Of a DNA stretch of 64,000 nt, positions 13,001 through 25,797 are shown piece by piece; positions within the stretch are counted from its first letter, which is position 1, and every line of letters begins with the position of its first letter. The DNA is from Leuctra nigra (Eukaryota; Arthropoda; Insecta; Plecoptera; Leuctridae): the NCBI GenBank assembly GCA_934045905.1, contig OW203766.1, forward strand, positions 27,026,309 to 27,090,308. The letters are read 5' to 3'. The position numbers were made by a program, and so were the translations under genes. Under the pieces are notes generated by a model, which was not told the DNA's origin, did not search any database, and saw only the letters and a program-made list of their open reading frames with translations.

Positions 13001-15000
13001 TTTTTGTACACCCTTCGAGCTGACAATGGAAATCTAAGGCCAATGATGAAAATAAAGGCTCACAATCGAAAGGTAATCGTCTAAAGATTGTTACATTGGA
13101 CACGTCTACTGATTATGTCAGCTTCATTCTAAGACTAATTGCATCAAAGAGATTGCAGAGTTGTAATCTATTTTCTGAGTAACAACTAATGGCCTATCAG
13201 TTCATTAATCTAGCAAACATAATTAATATAGATTCATGTGTGTTTAGATTGCTATAGATCTATTGATGTAATATATGATTAGCAAAGTGTGCAAGTAAAT
13301 AATTATAACGGACTGTTATCAAGTGAATAAATTGCATTAGCTTTATAAGTCTTGCAATTTCATTCACTACAATTTATTTAATTAACAATATAGTACTTAC
13401 AATACAATATTATAAATACTTACTATTAATAATAAAAACACGATATCATTATATTCGAATGTATTTATTATATTCTAATATAAAAATACTTATATTATTT
13501 CAAATCGAAATATGTATTAATTTCGTACAAAAAAGTGAACAGTAATATCCACTTCCTGATAAATTGTACAATGCGAAAAATTCCAAAGAGCTTTTGGTAC
13601 GAAGAGATTTGGTCAGATAAATTGAATCATTCTTCAAGGTCTTAATCCAAACACTTCCTAGTAAAAGAATTCCCATTACTTCTTAGAAAATAAGATTAAA
13701 GATATACTAATTGATGTTACGAACTAAAAAAGATTACTCCAATTTTATTACACCTTTCCACCTTGTATTACTCGTTACCTTCATTTGCCTATCTCTTCAA
13801 CTGCATTTCTTAACCAAGTTAAAAGGTTTTGAACTGTCAAAATAATCCCATTATCACTTGCTAACAATCGTATCCACCTCTTATCCTGCTTGCGCGGTTT
13901 GATGTGTACAAGAAGCACCTGGGTAATTATTTCAAACATCCCACCCGCGGCGGCCATTTTGAATAACGACGACAAATGGCAAGAGAAAAAACAACAGGAA
14001 ATGTACTTAAGTAGACGTGGGTCGTACCTAACAACATCACCGAATGTGAAAAAGAAGGCGTTCTTTTTTTAAAAATTGAAATTATGAACCGTCCTTTTAA
14101 CAATGGCTTATATTTCATAATAAAATAATTTATTATTTAAGTGGAGTATTATTCAGTGTCGTAGCTGTTTCTAAATTGTTACTCTGACACTGAAATATTT
14201 ATAAGGCAGGCAGCGCGTATTAAATTAGTGATCCTATTTTTCAAACGGGGAGTCACAAACTGAATTATCATTTTGATGTCAGATGTTGGACGAAGATTGA
14301 GACAATTGAGATACTCTGGGTTAACACCTTCCGGCCATTTCCGTCCGACAAGACGAATCGTAGATCAGTTCACTGTAATTTCATAAATTAGTTTTTAATA
14401 TTTACTTTTGAATTTTGAGAAAACACTTAAACTTTAAAATATTCGGGGTGTTTTAAAATATACCGAAAATACGCCACTGCTTTCTTTTAGATTGCCCTGG
14501 GAAACGAATTAGGTACATAGTGGGGAAGTAAATATTTTTCACATAAATAACGGACTAAAATGATCAAGATAAATTGAAAATTGAAATTATTCTTAGATTA
14601 CACTTAATATTATCATAATACAGTTCAAAAATTAACTAAGGGATATGTGAAGTAAATTTGATCTATATCTATCATTCGGCAGCCCTGAGTTGAAGCTCAA
14701 GACATATCAAGCCTGACAAATATTTAGCATTATCTTATTTTTCAAGAGCCTTGAGTTTATGCATAGATGCGGAACAACAACAGATAAAAATATCTCTGAA
14801 TTTGCTGTATTTCTCATACTCTGGCATTTATACATTTTCACGTTCTTAAAATGTAATGCCCAATCATTAGCAAAATAAGTACATAATAGGTAAAATAAAA
14901 TTTAAAACAAAGTTTTTCTATTATGATTATTTTGCATGAAGAAAGACAAAGGCAAATTCCGTCCAAGTTTACTCTGTAAAACTGAAACTTATTTCTAATT
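10016..15000. other. Gene-free stretch
   Basis: Holds a C-rich patch (10248-10278), a CACACATACACACACA microsatellite (12182-12197) and a CAGTGTC/GACACTG inverted pair (about 14155-14191). No coding frame is convincing. Confidence 0.55.
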
Positions 15001-15041
15001 GGCTGGCATAACACTCTCCCTGGGGACCTCAAGTATTATCC

Positions 15042-15063
15042 TTCAGGACTCTATTGTCCTGAA
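15042..15063. repeat. Short hairpin TTCAGGAC
   Basis: TTCAGGAC-TCTATT-GTCCTGAA. Similar CAGGA/TCCTG elements cluster over the next 130 bp (CCAGGAAGTGTCCTGG at about 15152-15167). Confidence 0.75.
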
Positions 15064-15299
15064 TAATAAGACGACTAGGTTCATTATAATAACGAACGTG
15101 TGGAGTGACGCTCTTGACGACTTCAGGACGTGCCAATTAGCGACTATCCTCCAGGAAGTGTCCTGGAAGGGTCCTTAAGGACGACGACTTGTTATTTGTG
15201 TTGTTGTACATCCACGTGCATAATGAAGGACAATTCTAGGATTGTAGGTTAGTTGGACTTCTAAGCGTTATCTTATGATATTTTCTCCGATTGTTTCTT

Positions 15300-15425
15300 C
15301 TGTTTGAAAATTGAAAATAGAACTGTTTGGCCGATCAACTTTAAGTTTTGTATGGTCATTGGAACCAACATTTTAGTGGTTTTTTAAAAATTTCAGACAA
15401 ATCGGTAAGTAAATTTAAGAGTCAT
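15300..15425. repeat. Mosaic-family module (fragment)
   Basis: GCCGATCAACTTTAAGTTTT, then GGTCATTGGAACCAACATTT, TTTTTAAAAATTTCAGACAA match the module at 3303-3535 in the same orientation. Confidence 0.55.
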
Positions 15426-16151
15426 TGACACTATATTATTGTATTGTCGATGTGTAAAATAGAACTTTCAGACTTAAGCTTTAATGAAAGTCGAATTAGA
15501 CGAAAAGTTCGAGTCTACATGGTTTGAATACACAAAATGTAAGGAAAAGAAAGGCTTATTTTTAGCTCTGTACAATTTAGCTGAATTTGTGAAGCCCATT
15601 TAATTTTGAATAGCAACATATTCAACGCAGAGATTTAACTCATTATGTTATGTGTATAGGACTTCATAAATTGACATTGATAATAATGTAGTTTTGATAT
15701 CAGTAACTAATAAAATTACAATAATATAAATGTAATAATAGTTAATATTATTACAATTTAAAAACAACTGAACTGAATCATGATCTGAATTATGTGCTAT
15801 AATAATGTAAATGAAAAGAATTAAAATATATATTTTGCTGTCGCGTACCCTTAAAAAAATTTATAATTTGTAATTATGACATTAAATGAGAACTAATGAA
15901 TGCACTTTGTCAATTAACTAAGTCAAACGTAAACGAACTTACGTTTTCCCATTAAAGTTACATAGCTTTGACAAAACTCATTTAAACACAACAAAAAGTT
16001 GTCTCTCATATCTCTCATATTTTTCTCTGATTGTCATTGTCATTTAATTTCCTTATGTCTTTGTACATCCCATTAATATCACAAAATCAAATTACGTCTA
16101 CTAAACGTAAAACATCATCAGCTTGTGGAACTAGAAATGTTATTATATATT

Positions 16152-16167
16152 CCCCCCCCCCCCCCCC
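16152..16167. repeat. C16 homopolymer
   Basis: Uninterrupted run of cytosine in otherwise AT-rich DNA. Confidence 0.95.
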
Positions 16168-16344
16168 TCGGTTTAAAAATGGCGCATCTAAACATGGCGG
16201 CGAAGTAATTAACGTGCATAACTGATCGCCAAAGTGATTTCACTGTACCATGAACACAATTCGTACGAGCACAGAACGCAGTTTACAATTAATTTCGACT
16301 TCTTGGTCATTCTGACGTTTGCATATCGTTTCGTAATTAAATCT

Positions 16345-16425
16345 TGGGGTCGCGTTGGGGTGGGGGGGATATAGGGGAGATCGGGGTAGAGGTGGGTGTG
16401 TGTAGGGGAGAACGGGGTAAAGAGT
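16345..16425 (+). repeat. G-rich block with 31-bp repeat
   Basis: Runs of GGGG recur at least six times in 80 bp; TAGGGGAGA.CGGGGTA is repeated at 16372 and 16403 (31-bp period). The plus strand is G4-capable. It lies 180 bp after a C16 run. Confidence 0.8.
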
Positions 16426-17217
16426 GTAATATGTAATCACATTACATCATAAGCCGTCATGGCAGCTATGTTGGACTTCCATTAGGCCTTTGGCTGCTTT
16501 GTAATGCTCAGGAAAATGCTGCTTCTCAGGGATGTACTGAGACTTGTTCGTCAAATCAAATAAATGTGGATAAATAAAAATTGTCAACAAAATATTCGTG
16601 TAAGCCCATAATAATACGTGTTAGGAACCTTTTTATAAATATATTAAAGATTTCAATGCACGTTTCAAGAAATGTAATTTTTACCAATGTTCAAAAGTGG
16701 GAAAATATGAAACAAGTTCAGTATACCTAGGTAACTTTTATTATTTTAATATGTAAGGAAACTTTTTTGTGGTAACAGAATAATAACATTTATTCAAAAA
16801 AATATACTATTTAAAAACACAAATAGCCGTATTCATTGTACAGTTGACTTCTTTGTTAGAAAGTTTTTACAAATCCTTCTTACAAATTCAAATATTTTTG
16901 TTAAAAAAAACTCATTAAAATCTTCCTTCGATATTTCTCATTATAGTAGAATCTATAAATGTTTTTAGCATTTAACAATGTTTCTTCATTCTTGTTATTT
17001 CTGAGCAACTAATCCCTGCAATGGAGTGATTTTGTTCACCCCTGGCGCCTGGAAGCGGCGCCTATACGAGAGCAAACAAGCGCTATCTTCACCGAAACAA
17101 CATGCAAACAAATAATCTCTTTGCATCCTGGAGGCCGTGGAACAAAGCACCACCGCGATCCATGTGGCTGAGGTCCTGCAGGATCTGCCCCAGGACCTGA
17201 GGACAGCATTGCGCGTA

Positions 17218-17242
17218 GGGGGGGGGGGGGGGGGGGGGGGGG
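17218..17242. repeat. G25 homopolymer
   Basis: Uninterrupted run of 25 guanines adjoining a GC-richer 180-bp patch (17040-17220) with no recognised gene. Confidence 0.95.
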
Positions 17243-17398
17243 AGACTCAAAGCGTGGCGCAATCAAGTTAATGGATTGAATTACACCTGATTGCATACAT
17301 CCTTGCTCATGGGGTGGGCATTCACGTGTATTGCACGAGTATCATAAATATTTAAAAATAATAAAACAAATAAATAAATAGAAATAATTCGATAAACC

Positions 17399-17436
17399 AG
17401 GAAAACGCTCTGTGTAACGCGTTGATAAGCAAGCAT
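17399..17436 (+). repeat. 39-bp module, distant copy
   Basis: AGGAAAACGCTCTGTGTAAC then GCGTTGATAAGCAAGCA. It lies 24 kb from the main cluster and is followed within 400 bp by other modules of the same mosaic family (17500-17800). Confidence 0.75.
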
Positions 17437-17499
17437 TCGTATTGCATGCGGCTTAATATTAGTGTCAATGCTCTGCAGTCCTTAGAAAGTTAGGAAGAC

Positions 17500-17800
17500 A
17501 ACCTCATCTAATGCGTCAAAGGAGCAGTGGTAATTTCTTTGACATTTCTTTGAATTTTCACGAATAATTTAAAATAGGCATAAAATGTCTACAAATCCTG
17601 AAGCTCTTGACACATTTGTCTGAAAATTGTGAAAACTCCTAAAATGTTGGTCCTAATGATCATGCAAAATTTAAAGTTGATTTTCAATTTTCAACTAATC
17701 ACATGGATAGTATACGTGACCGCTCATACGACATTAGTGTGTGTGTAAATTTCATATAGATTGGTTGCAGGTATGACCTGGGCATTGCCTATAAAATGTA
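17500..17800. repeat. Mosaic-family modules (distant copy)
   Basis: Includes a GGTAATTTCTTTGACATTTC block shared with 44310-44340, a TAAAATGTTGGTCCTAATGA and CATGCAAAATTTAAAGTTGA block shared inversely with 3303-3535, and the ATGACCTGGGCATTGCC ending seen also at 43345. It follows the 39-bp module at 17399. Confidence 0.6.
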
Positions 17801-18204
17801 TAAAAAAAAAATACGTGCCATAAGCAATGCCATAAGAACGTGACGATCTATTATTAATTATTAAAAAAAATATAAAATAATTACTGTGTTGCGGGTTTAC
17901 CTTCTAACAAGAGTGTGACATAATGTCTGTGAAACATGTGCTGCACATTTCGGTTTTCTCCAGAAATGACCTCCAGACATGTCGACGTCTAGCTCCTGAA
18001 TAATGTTGTTTTTGATTATAAATTAACGTGTCTCTAGACGCTGGACCGCATGTGAAGGTGACACCATGTCATATCGATAGGATATTCACGTGATCAGGCT
18101 GTTAGTAGCTTATTTTCCTAAATGTTGTTTTTATATTCAATAATTCAATAATGTATATTCAAATTCAATAATTAGAAGAGAACCGGGTACCCGGTCCGCT
18201 AGCC

Positions 18205-18290
18205 GATCCGACCGGGTAACTCAAGAGCTGTACCAACTGAGCTACCCGGTCCGACCCTTGTCCCGGGTTCGATCCCCGGTTCGGTAGAAT
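18205..18290. repeat. tRNA-like sequence with opposed arms
   Basis: A D-arm (GGTAGCTCAGTTGGTACAGC) is present on the minus strand, while a T-arm (CCCGGGTTCGATCCCCGG) is present on the plus strand 30 bp away. GACCGGGTA...TACCCGGTC also forms a strong hairpin (18213-18254). Neither strand makes a full cloverleaf, so it is a rearranged tRNA or SINE fragment and not a functional tRNA gene. Confidence 0.5.
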
Positions 18291-19186
18291 ATTTTTCACA
18301 ACACACATCCCTTCAATTCAGTAATTCGTTCAAATTGTTGGCATGACCTTTGTTGCATTTCGAAATGAAATTATGCTGAGATTTTTCTTCTCCAAATAGA
18401 TATTTTGGCAGACATTGTCGTTTTTGTTTTCCTAAGCAGATGCATCTTCGAAGTGTTGATAGGTAAGACATTGCAGTTGTAGGTATTTGCTAAACTATCA
18501 GAAAAACGGTTTTGTGAGAGAAGTACTCTATACGTAATTTTATCAACTTTAAATTCAATTATGCTGAAACCTTTTAAAACTTTAAACTATATTTTCCATC
18601 AAGTAATATCCAAAGAATCAATTATTAAGACTGTTAATGCAGATGAAAAATAAAATGCAGCACTGAGATAAGAATAAGAGCTGTAAAATTACAAAGTCAA
18701 ATGGATAAAGTTCAAAGTCAGTCTACCTGATCTGGCAGAAATTAAAGATTATAGCTTTATGACTAAAATATTTCCGATACAGCGCCATTTTATTGCACTT
18801 TACAGAACACAATTAATTTAATATCTATCATAAAGTAAGACATTAAAATTGAAATACCCATGGAAAATAATACCACTTCATTAGTTGCAAATCTGATCTT
18901 AGTGGCACGTTTGCATTACATTGGCGCAACATGTAACAGACAATAATCGCAATATATGCAACATGCAACCCACATCGGATTAATATTGTGAATATTCAGA
19001 TGGAAATTAACATTGATCATCACTGTTTGTCTGGTTTACAATAGGACGGAGGTTTACATTGGTGTTACCCTGGGCTTGGTTAGTTTAGAGGAGGCTTGGT
19101 TAAACCTGTGGTTAAACTTAATTTCTTCACGTTGAACATTGCTATCGATGTACACACAAGAAAGAAAACGTATTGTTTGTTATATA

Positions 19187-19385
19187 CATTTGGCATAGTA
19201 CATCTGATTGACTAAAAAATGCTAGATCGCACCATCAGAAGTAAGTCCAAGCGATCTCCTTGTCTCACTCTAGTAGGTGACCTCACATTTCACATTTCAA
19301 TGATAATAACAAGTATTGATTGTTATGGAACATGACCAGCTGTCATTCAAATTTGTTCAACGATAATTTTTTATTTGGCCAAGGG
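19187..19385. mobile_element. TA-flanked MITE, copy 2
   Basis: This 199-bp stretch matches the 57.1-kb MITE through shared blocks such as AGATCGCACCATCAGAA, GCGATCTC, TTGTCTCACTCTAGT, GACATGACCAGC-like and CATTCAAATTTGTTCAACG. Its ends (CATTTGGC and the reverse complement of CCCTTGGC) have diverged and are bordered by TA. Comparing the two copies fixes the family boundaries. Confidence 0.7.
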
Positions 19386-20438
19386 TATACATAATCCTGG
19401 ACTACAAAATGTACTATATAAACAATCAAGCTGATCACGTTCCTATGATCAAGCTGAAATGAGGGGAATCGTTGATATTTATTTAAAAAAAAACATTGAG
19501 AAGCCTAATTGACAAAATTGGTAAAGCATTTTAAGAAAATATTCTAGGTACTTATAACATTTAAATCTAATTTTGTTAACTTCATAAATTTCAACCAACT
19601 TAATTTTAATATTTAAATAATAAATGTGTGTGACATTCAATTCCAACATTACAGCTAAAGCTTGCCTTATCAGAACACTTTCCTTTACAATCAAAATTAC
19701 ATCAAACCAAGCATTATCATTAACATTCCAGTAAACCAAACACGAATAAAACAAGTTGTAAACTCTAACCCATCTCACAACTCCTAAACTGTAATAACAT
19801 TATGTAAAAGTACCATCCTAGCTAATACCGATGTCAACTTGAATGCAGTGTGATTGGGAGTGTAGCCTGGGGGACACAAACCCTCCTACGCCCGGGTGTT
19901 TAACTCTCCGATGCGGCTTAAACTAACGCGTAGAATACGCGTGTATTTGCCACCGCTTTATGGTGGAGTATTAGCTTCTAATTACTTATACCAGGTCTAG
20001 GATCTAACTAATTTCACCCCTACAACTCTCCGAACAAACATCAGAGGTTGGAGAGGGGCGGCCGTTAGTGGAGACAAGATCGTGGGATTGGCGCGAAGCG
20101 TGGTGGTAATATATAGAACTAGTATAATCGTTCCTAAATGTGGCGCCAATATTTGAATATCACAGCCTAATTTACTAATAGATTTCATAGCGTGCAGAGA
20201 ATGCATGGAAAATTATCGAAATTTGGGCAGTTTTTGCAAGTGTACAGGGTCGGACATCTGTTTTTCAGCTATATTGGAAGCTATCTACACAATTTTTGTG
20301 TATTATTGCTGTCCCTCTAGTTATTTTATAGAAATTTAACATCTTTGTGCATGTCATTATTTAACCGGAAAGGAAAATAATGAATGTGGAATATCTCAAG
20401 AGGGTGGAATTGTAGATTTTGAGGTTATGTATTCGCAC

Positions 20439-20975
20439 AATCAAGATCAGCTCTGCACTCTAGTGGTAGATATGTGGTACTAGAGGAAGGGTGTACGCAT
20501 TCAATTCTTCATAAGGAACCTGTATAGTTTGGATACATCTACTTCATACACAATTAAACATAGGACCCTGAAAAAAGCAACTAGTATAGAATAGATGATG
20601 CTTTATCGATCTGTCACCTCAGAATTTTTCTCCGAGGTTAAATTGCAGCGTAATAATTGTTCAAACATGTAATGCATCAGCCAATCAGAGGACAGGAAAT
20701 GGTCCAACGGACCAATCAGGCTACAGTATAAGCCGTATTTGCTTCATCCGGAAAGTTATTTTATAATTATTTAGACACAAAAAATACATTTCTGAGGTGA
20801 CAGATCGAATAAGCATAATCTTTTCTATACTCATTACAATTTTTATGGTTCTATGTTAAATAGTGTATGAAGTAGAGGTATCCAAACTCTACAGGTACCT
20901 TATGGAAAATTGAATTGCTACACCCTTCCTCAAGTACACATTTCTACCACCAGAGTGCAGAGAGGAAGCTTGATT
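20439..20975. mobile_element. Fold-back element with ~190-bp inverted arms
   Basis: The left arm (about 20439-20645) and right arm (about 20790-20975) are inverted copies: shared blocks include CTCTGCACTCT, GAGGAAGGGTGTA, TACTTCATACAC and CTGTCACCTCAGAA in matching order. The unpaired centre (about 20646-20789) carries an ATTGG/CCAAT-like pair but no frame. Arms have diverged by scattered substitutions and small indels, so this copy is older than the 28.2-kb fold-back. No clear target duplication was found. Confidence 0.78.
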
Positions 20976-23900
20976 TAGCGAATAGCTTGGCTGGTTGATT
21001 TTCGCTAGCTTGATGGAAAGTTTAAAAGGCATCAATGACAGTATAGTTATAAGTAATCAATCAAAAATACTAAATGACGGCAGCTACACTTTAGGTCACA
21101 TTACTAGCTTGTACCAACGCTAGGCACTGTTTTACTTCCGTGTTTTATTAGTGTATAGGCCCGTACTGTTTTGACAAATAAATATTTTGATAGTCTATAA
21201 TGCATTATTTATTACTCTAGTCATTACTCTAACATATCACTTTGTACCCATTAAGTTGGGCTATGTTTATTCTCTAACGGCTGCGTTTCTACAGACTCGC
21301 CATGACTGCGTATAATGTTGCAACTTCTCTCACTGCTGAATGCAAAGGGGCGCCGAGAATTAGGCTAAGAGCTAATAGGCGATACGTTCTGAATCCTAGG
21401 GCATTTTAATTATAAAGTCACAGATGAAATTGTGTCTAAAGATTATATAGGGATTAAAGAAGGTTCTTCTGAAATATTTCGTCCGATGTGACTTAAGCAA
21501 ATAGTCGTTTCCGTTGCTTTGAATTAATTTCATCCCCTAAAACAATGAGATGGGGAGTGCCAGAGACTACTTAGGGGGTGAGAAAATTGAAAATGGGAAA
21601 ATATGTTTGTGAAATTAAATATTTTGTGAGCCATAACCATCTTCTATTTGGTAAATACTTCAGGACTGTCGTTATGTTTCGCTTGTAGTATTTATTGTTT
21701 CTTCTGCACCGTTATGCATCTTAGAACCCGAAGGCCTAGAGTCCATTTCAATCGATCTTGAAGTGAACTTAAAAACTTCACTGCCAAAAGTAAACCTTTA
21801 TTTGCAGACTTCAATCAATTTACAATTGAAATTGCTCGATTACAAGATTAATAAAAATCGATAAAAATGTACTTTGGGCCTCTTGTTTCAAAGGTAACAG
21901 CATTCAACAATATGCCACTCATAAATAATAGAATATAAACATATTAAATTAAATTAAATTCAAATGCAGGTTTCAATGCAACATGCACTGTCGAGTGCAA
22001 ATGTTCTCCAAACGTTTTGTTTCAAACATTTCAATGACTTTTCCCAGAATTATTTATCAGAGTTTATTGCATATGTCACTTTATTTATTTCCTGTACTAT
22101 CGGAAATCCCCTCAGGTTTACATATACAATAAAAAATACAAGGCCACGTTGAATTTGTTATTATTTTCCATAGCGTCGAATTATCGACTCTTTATGGTTG
22201 ATGTAATATTTCTACTCGTTTATAATTGTATGTTTCGCCACAAGGGAAGGGAATTGTCACGTCACTGGGTACACTCCCGGCCAAAAATACATTATTTAAC
22301 ATGATTAAAAAGAATCCGCGGTCAATATGTTTTGAACCGTGTATAATGCGATGGACTTCCCAAGGTCATGCCTCGATACCGCTCTCTGATTGGCCGCCAC
22401 ACACAGTATCCTAATCAAAAAACATTAACTACGCGACTTTTTCTGTCCACGAGCATACCCCAAGAGAATATTGGACGCCAATTGCACACGGTGTGTACTT
22501 TATTATGTGATGACCGACCTAATGAATAACCTATTGGACGCTTGCTACCAACATATGAAAAACCCCGAGCACCGGCAACAGATTGGCAAACAACTAAGTG
22601 ACAAAATTAACGAAATAAAAGCCAATTTATAATCGTGCCACGCCATATAAACCTGGTGCTTGGTTTCGTATACAGAATGGATGGGATGCTAATTCCAGAT
22701 CGAAAAATAGATTTTGTAATTTAATAACGCTCCTGAACGCAGCGTGGTAGCGATGTTTTGGGGTGGTATTTTACGAACGTGGTGGAAATGTAATAGGATT
22801 AGAGAATATGTTGTTAACCCCAGGGGTAGTCTGTTACTTATTTATAAGGGTATGTAATTTAGACGTATATTAGTTTATTATTTAAAATCATGACCGCAAT
22901 GGTAATTTCATATGTGCTGGGATCGTGTATGGGTAATATGCCATAAATAGGTCTAGAAGGGCTGTTAGCATTTTAATGAATCTAGATTTGCAATCGAGAG
23001 CAATTGTTTAGTGGGGTGGGTCGGTAAATATAAACAACGCTCTTACTCGGGCTTAACTTTTCATCACATATGAAGTGGCAACAACTGTTTACAAATTATA
23101 TTATGTAGTGGTTTACTAATCCGATTTTCATTGGGTAGGGAAATTTGTTGAATTAATATTTGTCTCAATTGGAAGAGACACAAGTGTAGTTTCTTTACCA
23201 AAAGGGTCACAATTTTCCACCCAGGAAAGCCGGTGCATTTGTTCTGTATCAACCAAGTATCAACTAAATATAATATAAAAACGAAAAAATGAAAAGAACT
23301 GGGTTGTTATCGTTCGTTGCTCTTTCGTTCCTTTGTGTAGTTAATTCATATTAATAAAAACCTATGCCAAATAATTGAAACTTCAACAGATTAAAAACAA
23401 ATGTTACTTTTATATCACTTCATCAAGTAACATTAATAACTGTAATAAAGATAAACAATTGAAATCCCAGCATTATCCGCCAACAAAGCTCAGCAACTCC
23501 GTCGGTCTTTCCCACAACACGCACTTCGTTCTTATCTTCTGTGACGTCTTAATTCACCTCGGCGTCGCGACGCCTATTGTGGCGTCACACGGCGTCGTCA
23601 TTGTCTAAGCGTCTGGGATTACGCGCAGAGATTATCAGGTGGTATTGTTAGCTCATCATCTGGCGTCGCCGTTTGTCAGTGCGAGCTGTATTAGGATAAT
23701 GTCAGATGTTGAGGTACAAGACAGTGTTATAGTGTACTGAATATTGTTTATGTACGTATGTACAAAATGTTCACCATTGAAAGGTTTTTGGCCTGTGTAT
23801 AGCATATGTGTTATTTATTGAATGGAAATTAAAGGAGATTGGCATTTTAGCAGAATAGGGAATTTTCAATAAAATTATTATGAAAGTTCAAATTGAAAAA

Positions 23901-24355
23901 ATTTAAACTAGGTACGAATAATTGAAAATAAATGTTATACAATACCAAAGGCAATATCAAGATACCAAACAAGTTAAATTTTCAAACAATTTTTCAATTC
24001 TCATAAATCATTGTTTCTCAGTTTATATCAACAACATTTTTATTAAAACATTTTGAAGGGGATATGTTTTCCTCAAAACAACACATTTTTGTTCGACATC
24101 TGGACTATTTAGCTTACAGAGTGTCCTGTTATGATTTTAAAACTACTTCCTATCTCCTTTAATTGTACACAATTTTTGTAACGTTAATTCAGCTATCACT
24201 CTTTTTATGTTAGTTTGAAACAACTATTACTAATATTTTCAAAACTAATGTCAAATGAATTGTAAATTTTTAAAATAAGTAAATAAGTTCCATGATTGAA
24301 CTAGTGTAATCTGGTCTTGACGCTTCGCTCTGGATCTGCTTTGAATGACGTCACT

Positions 24356-24384
24356 GCGTCGGAAGGAGTGGATCATTCCGACGC
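24356..24384. repeat. GCGTCGGAA inverted repeat
   Basis: GCGTCGGAA and TTCCGACGC around an 11-nt loop. A GACGTCA cyclic-AMP-response-like motif lies just upstream (24348-24354). Confidence 0.75.
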
Positions 24385-25777
24385 ATCACAGACGCCATTT
24401 GTTTCCACACAAGAAAAAGAAGAAGACAAAAACTCCACCCACGCTTCGCATGTCACTAAAAACTTCGCTAGATTCGTCACAAAACTTCGACAAAGAAGTT
24501 GTGGAAACTCTTTTTTCAACCCCATATGGATATCCGGCCTTGTTTTGAGGTGGTTTTGTATTAAAACCATAAGCACATTTATGGAGTGAACCTGCTGTAT
24601 TCGTGACTCGAGAGGATCTTTAGAGAGGATGTGGTGATCTTCAAGATGAGAGCGACGGGCAGCTGTCGTCACTTGCTGCGAGGTATTAAAAGTGAGCGAC
24701 TTGTCTTAAGACCTGCATCCGAACGTCATCTTGAAATACTGATTTTAAGTTTAGATATGCGATAAATATAAAAAACATAAAAAATATAGATAAAAAATAA
24801 AAGTATAGAAAAAATATAGATACCATTTTACTAAAACCAACTTTTACTTGTCGGCCACTGAGGCTTTAGGGCCTCGAATTTGGATACAAAATAGTCTCAA
24901 TTAGGACCTCTCGGGTTATTTTTACATGACTATAATAAATTTGCGTCATATACATAATACCTCAGAGATATTTTAAATATCAGCTTCAAGATCAAGTTTG
25001 TTTTGAAAATATCTAATGTGGTCGTATTTTACAGATATAACAACGTTTTACAACGACCTTTCAGCGCCTGAGTGCAAATGCCAAATTATACAAACGTCAA
25101 TAAAACGTTGTATATCCCTCAGAAATGTGGATTTTATTTGGTCCTCTATTGTTATGAGATGAGGAAGAGGTAGTGCCAGAAAACTAGCCAAAATTAGTGT
25201 GGAAAATAGGAATTCTATATAGAAAATAGAATTTTCGCTGTTGCAAATTCCTTGTGAAACGTACAGGAAATAGCCCTGATTTTCAAGACAAAATGGTGTC
25301 AAAAACATTTTTGTATTTATTTCTGATGTTCTATTAGAATCATATTGATAATGATACGTATAAAAAAAAGGATCTCCAATACTAAAGTTAATACAAAAAT
25401 AGTAGTATATTGATGAAGGAGCGTCTGAATAATACAAAATCTACTAATCTAATTGCCAAAACTTAATTAAAAACAATATGAATAACCTGTCGCATAGGTG
25501 AACATCATAACAAGTTAATAACCATTTCCGAACAAATGTAAAAGGCCAAAACCAGACCATGAAAATTGTCAAACTTCTAAAAATAACCTCGAACATCTTA
25601 TATCTCCGCCACGACGCCTTTCTCTTGGCGTCGCGTTGAACGAATAATTAGTCCCATCTCCGTCGCCCCCGCGCCCCCCTGGGGGGCCCCCGGCTTGTCA
25701 CATTGACAATAATGAAGGCATCTGCCTTCTAGCGCCTCTGCGTTACCTTCAAGATCACTGCTTAGATTACTCTCTCA

Positions 25778-25797
25778 CCCCCCCCCCCCCCCCCCCC
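25778..25797. repeat. C20 homopolymer
   Basis: Uninterrupted C run, about 100 bp after a GC-rich patch with CCCCCCTGGGGGGCCCCC (25673-25691). Confidence 0.95.

Noticed and set aside
24317..24672. Overlapping 90- and 99-codon frames on opposite strands
   Set aside because: Both open by chance in a GC-richer patch; no splice context, domain or repeat partner to favour either.
25048..25437. 129-codon minus-strand frame
   Set aside because: Longest frame besides the LINE, but rich in Phe/Tyr/Ile/Ser as expected of AT-rich non-coding DNA; no motif, signal peptide or splice context.
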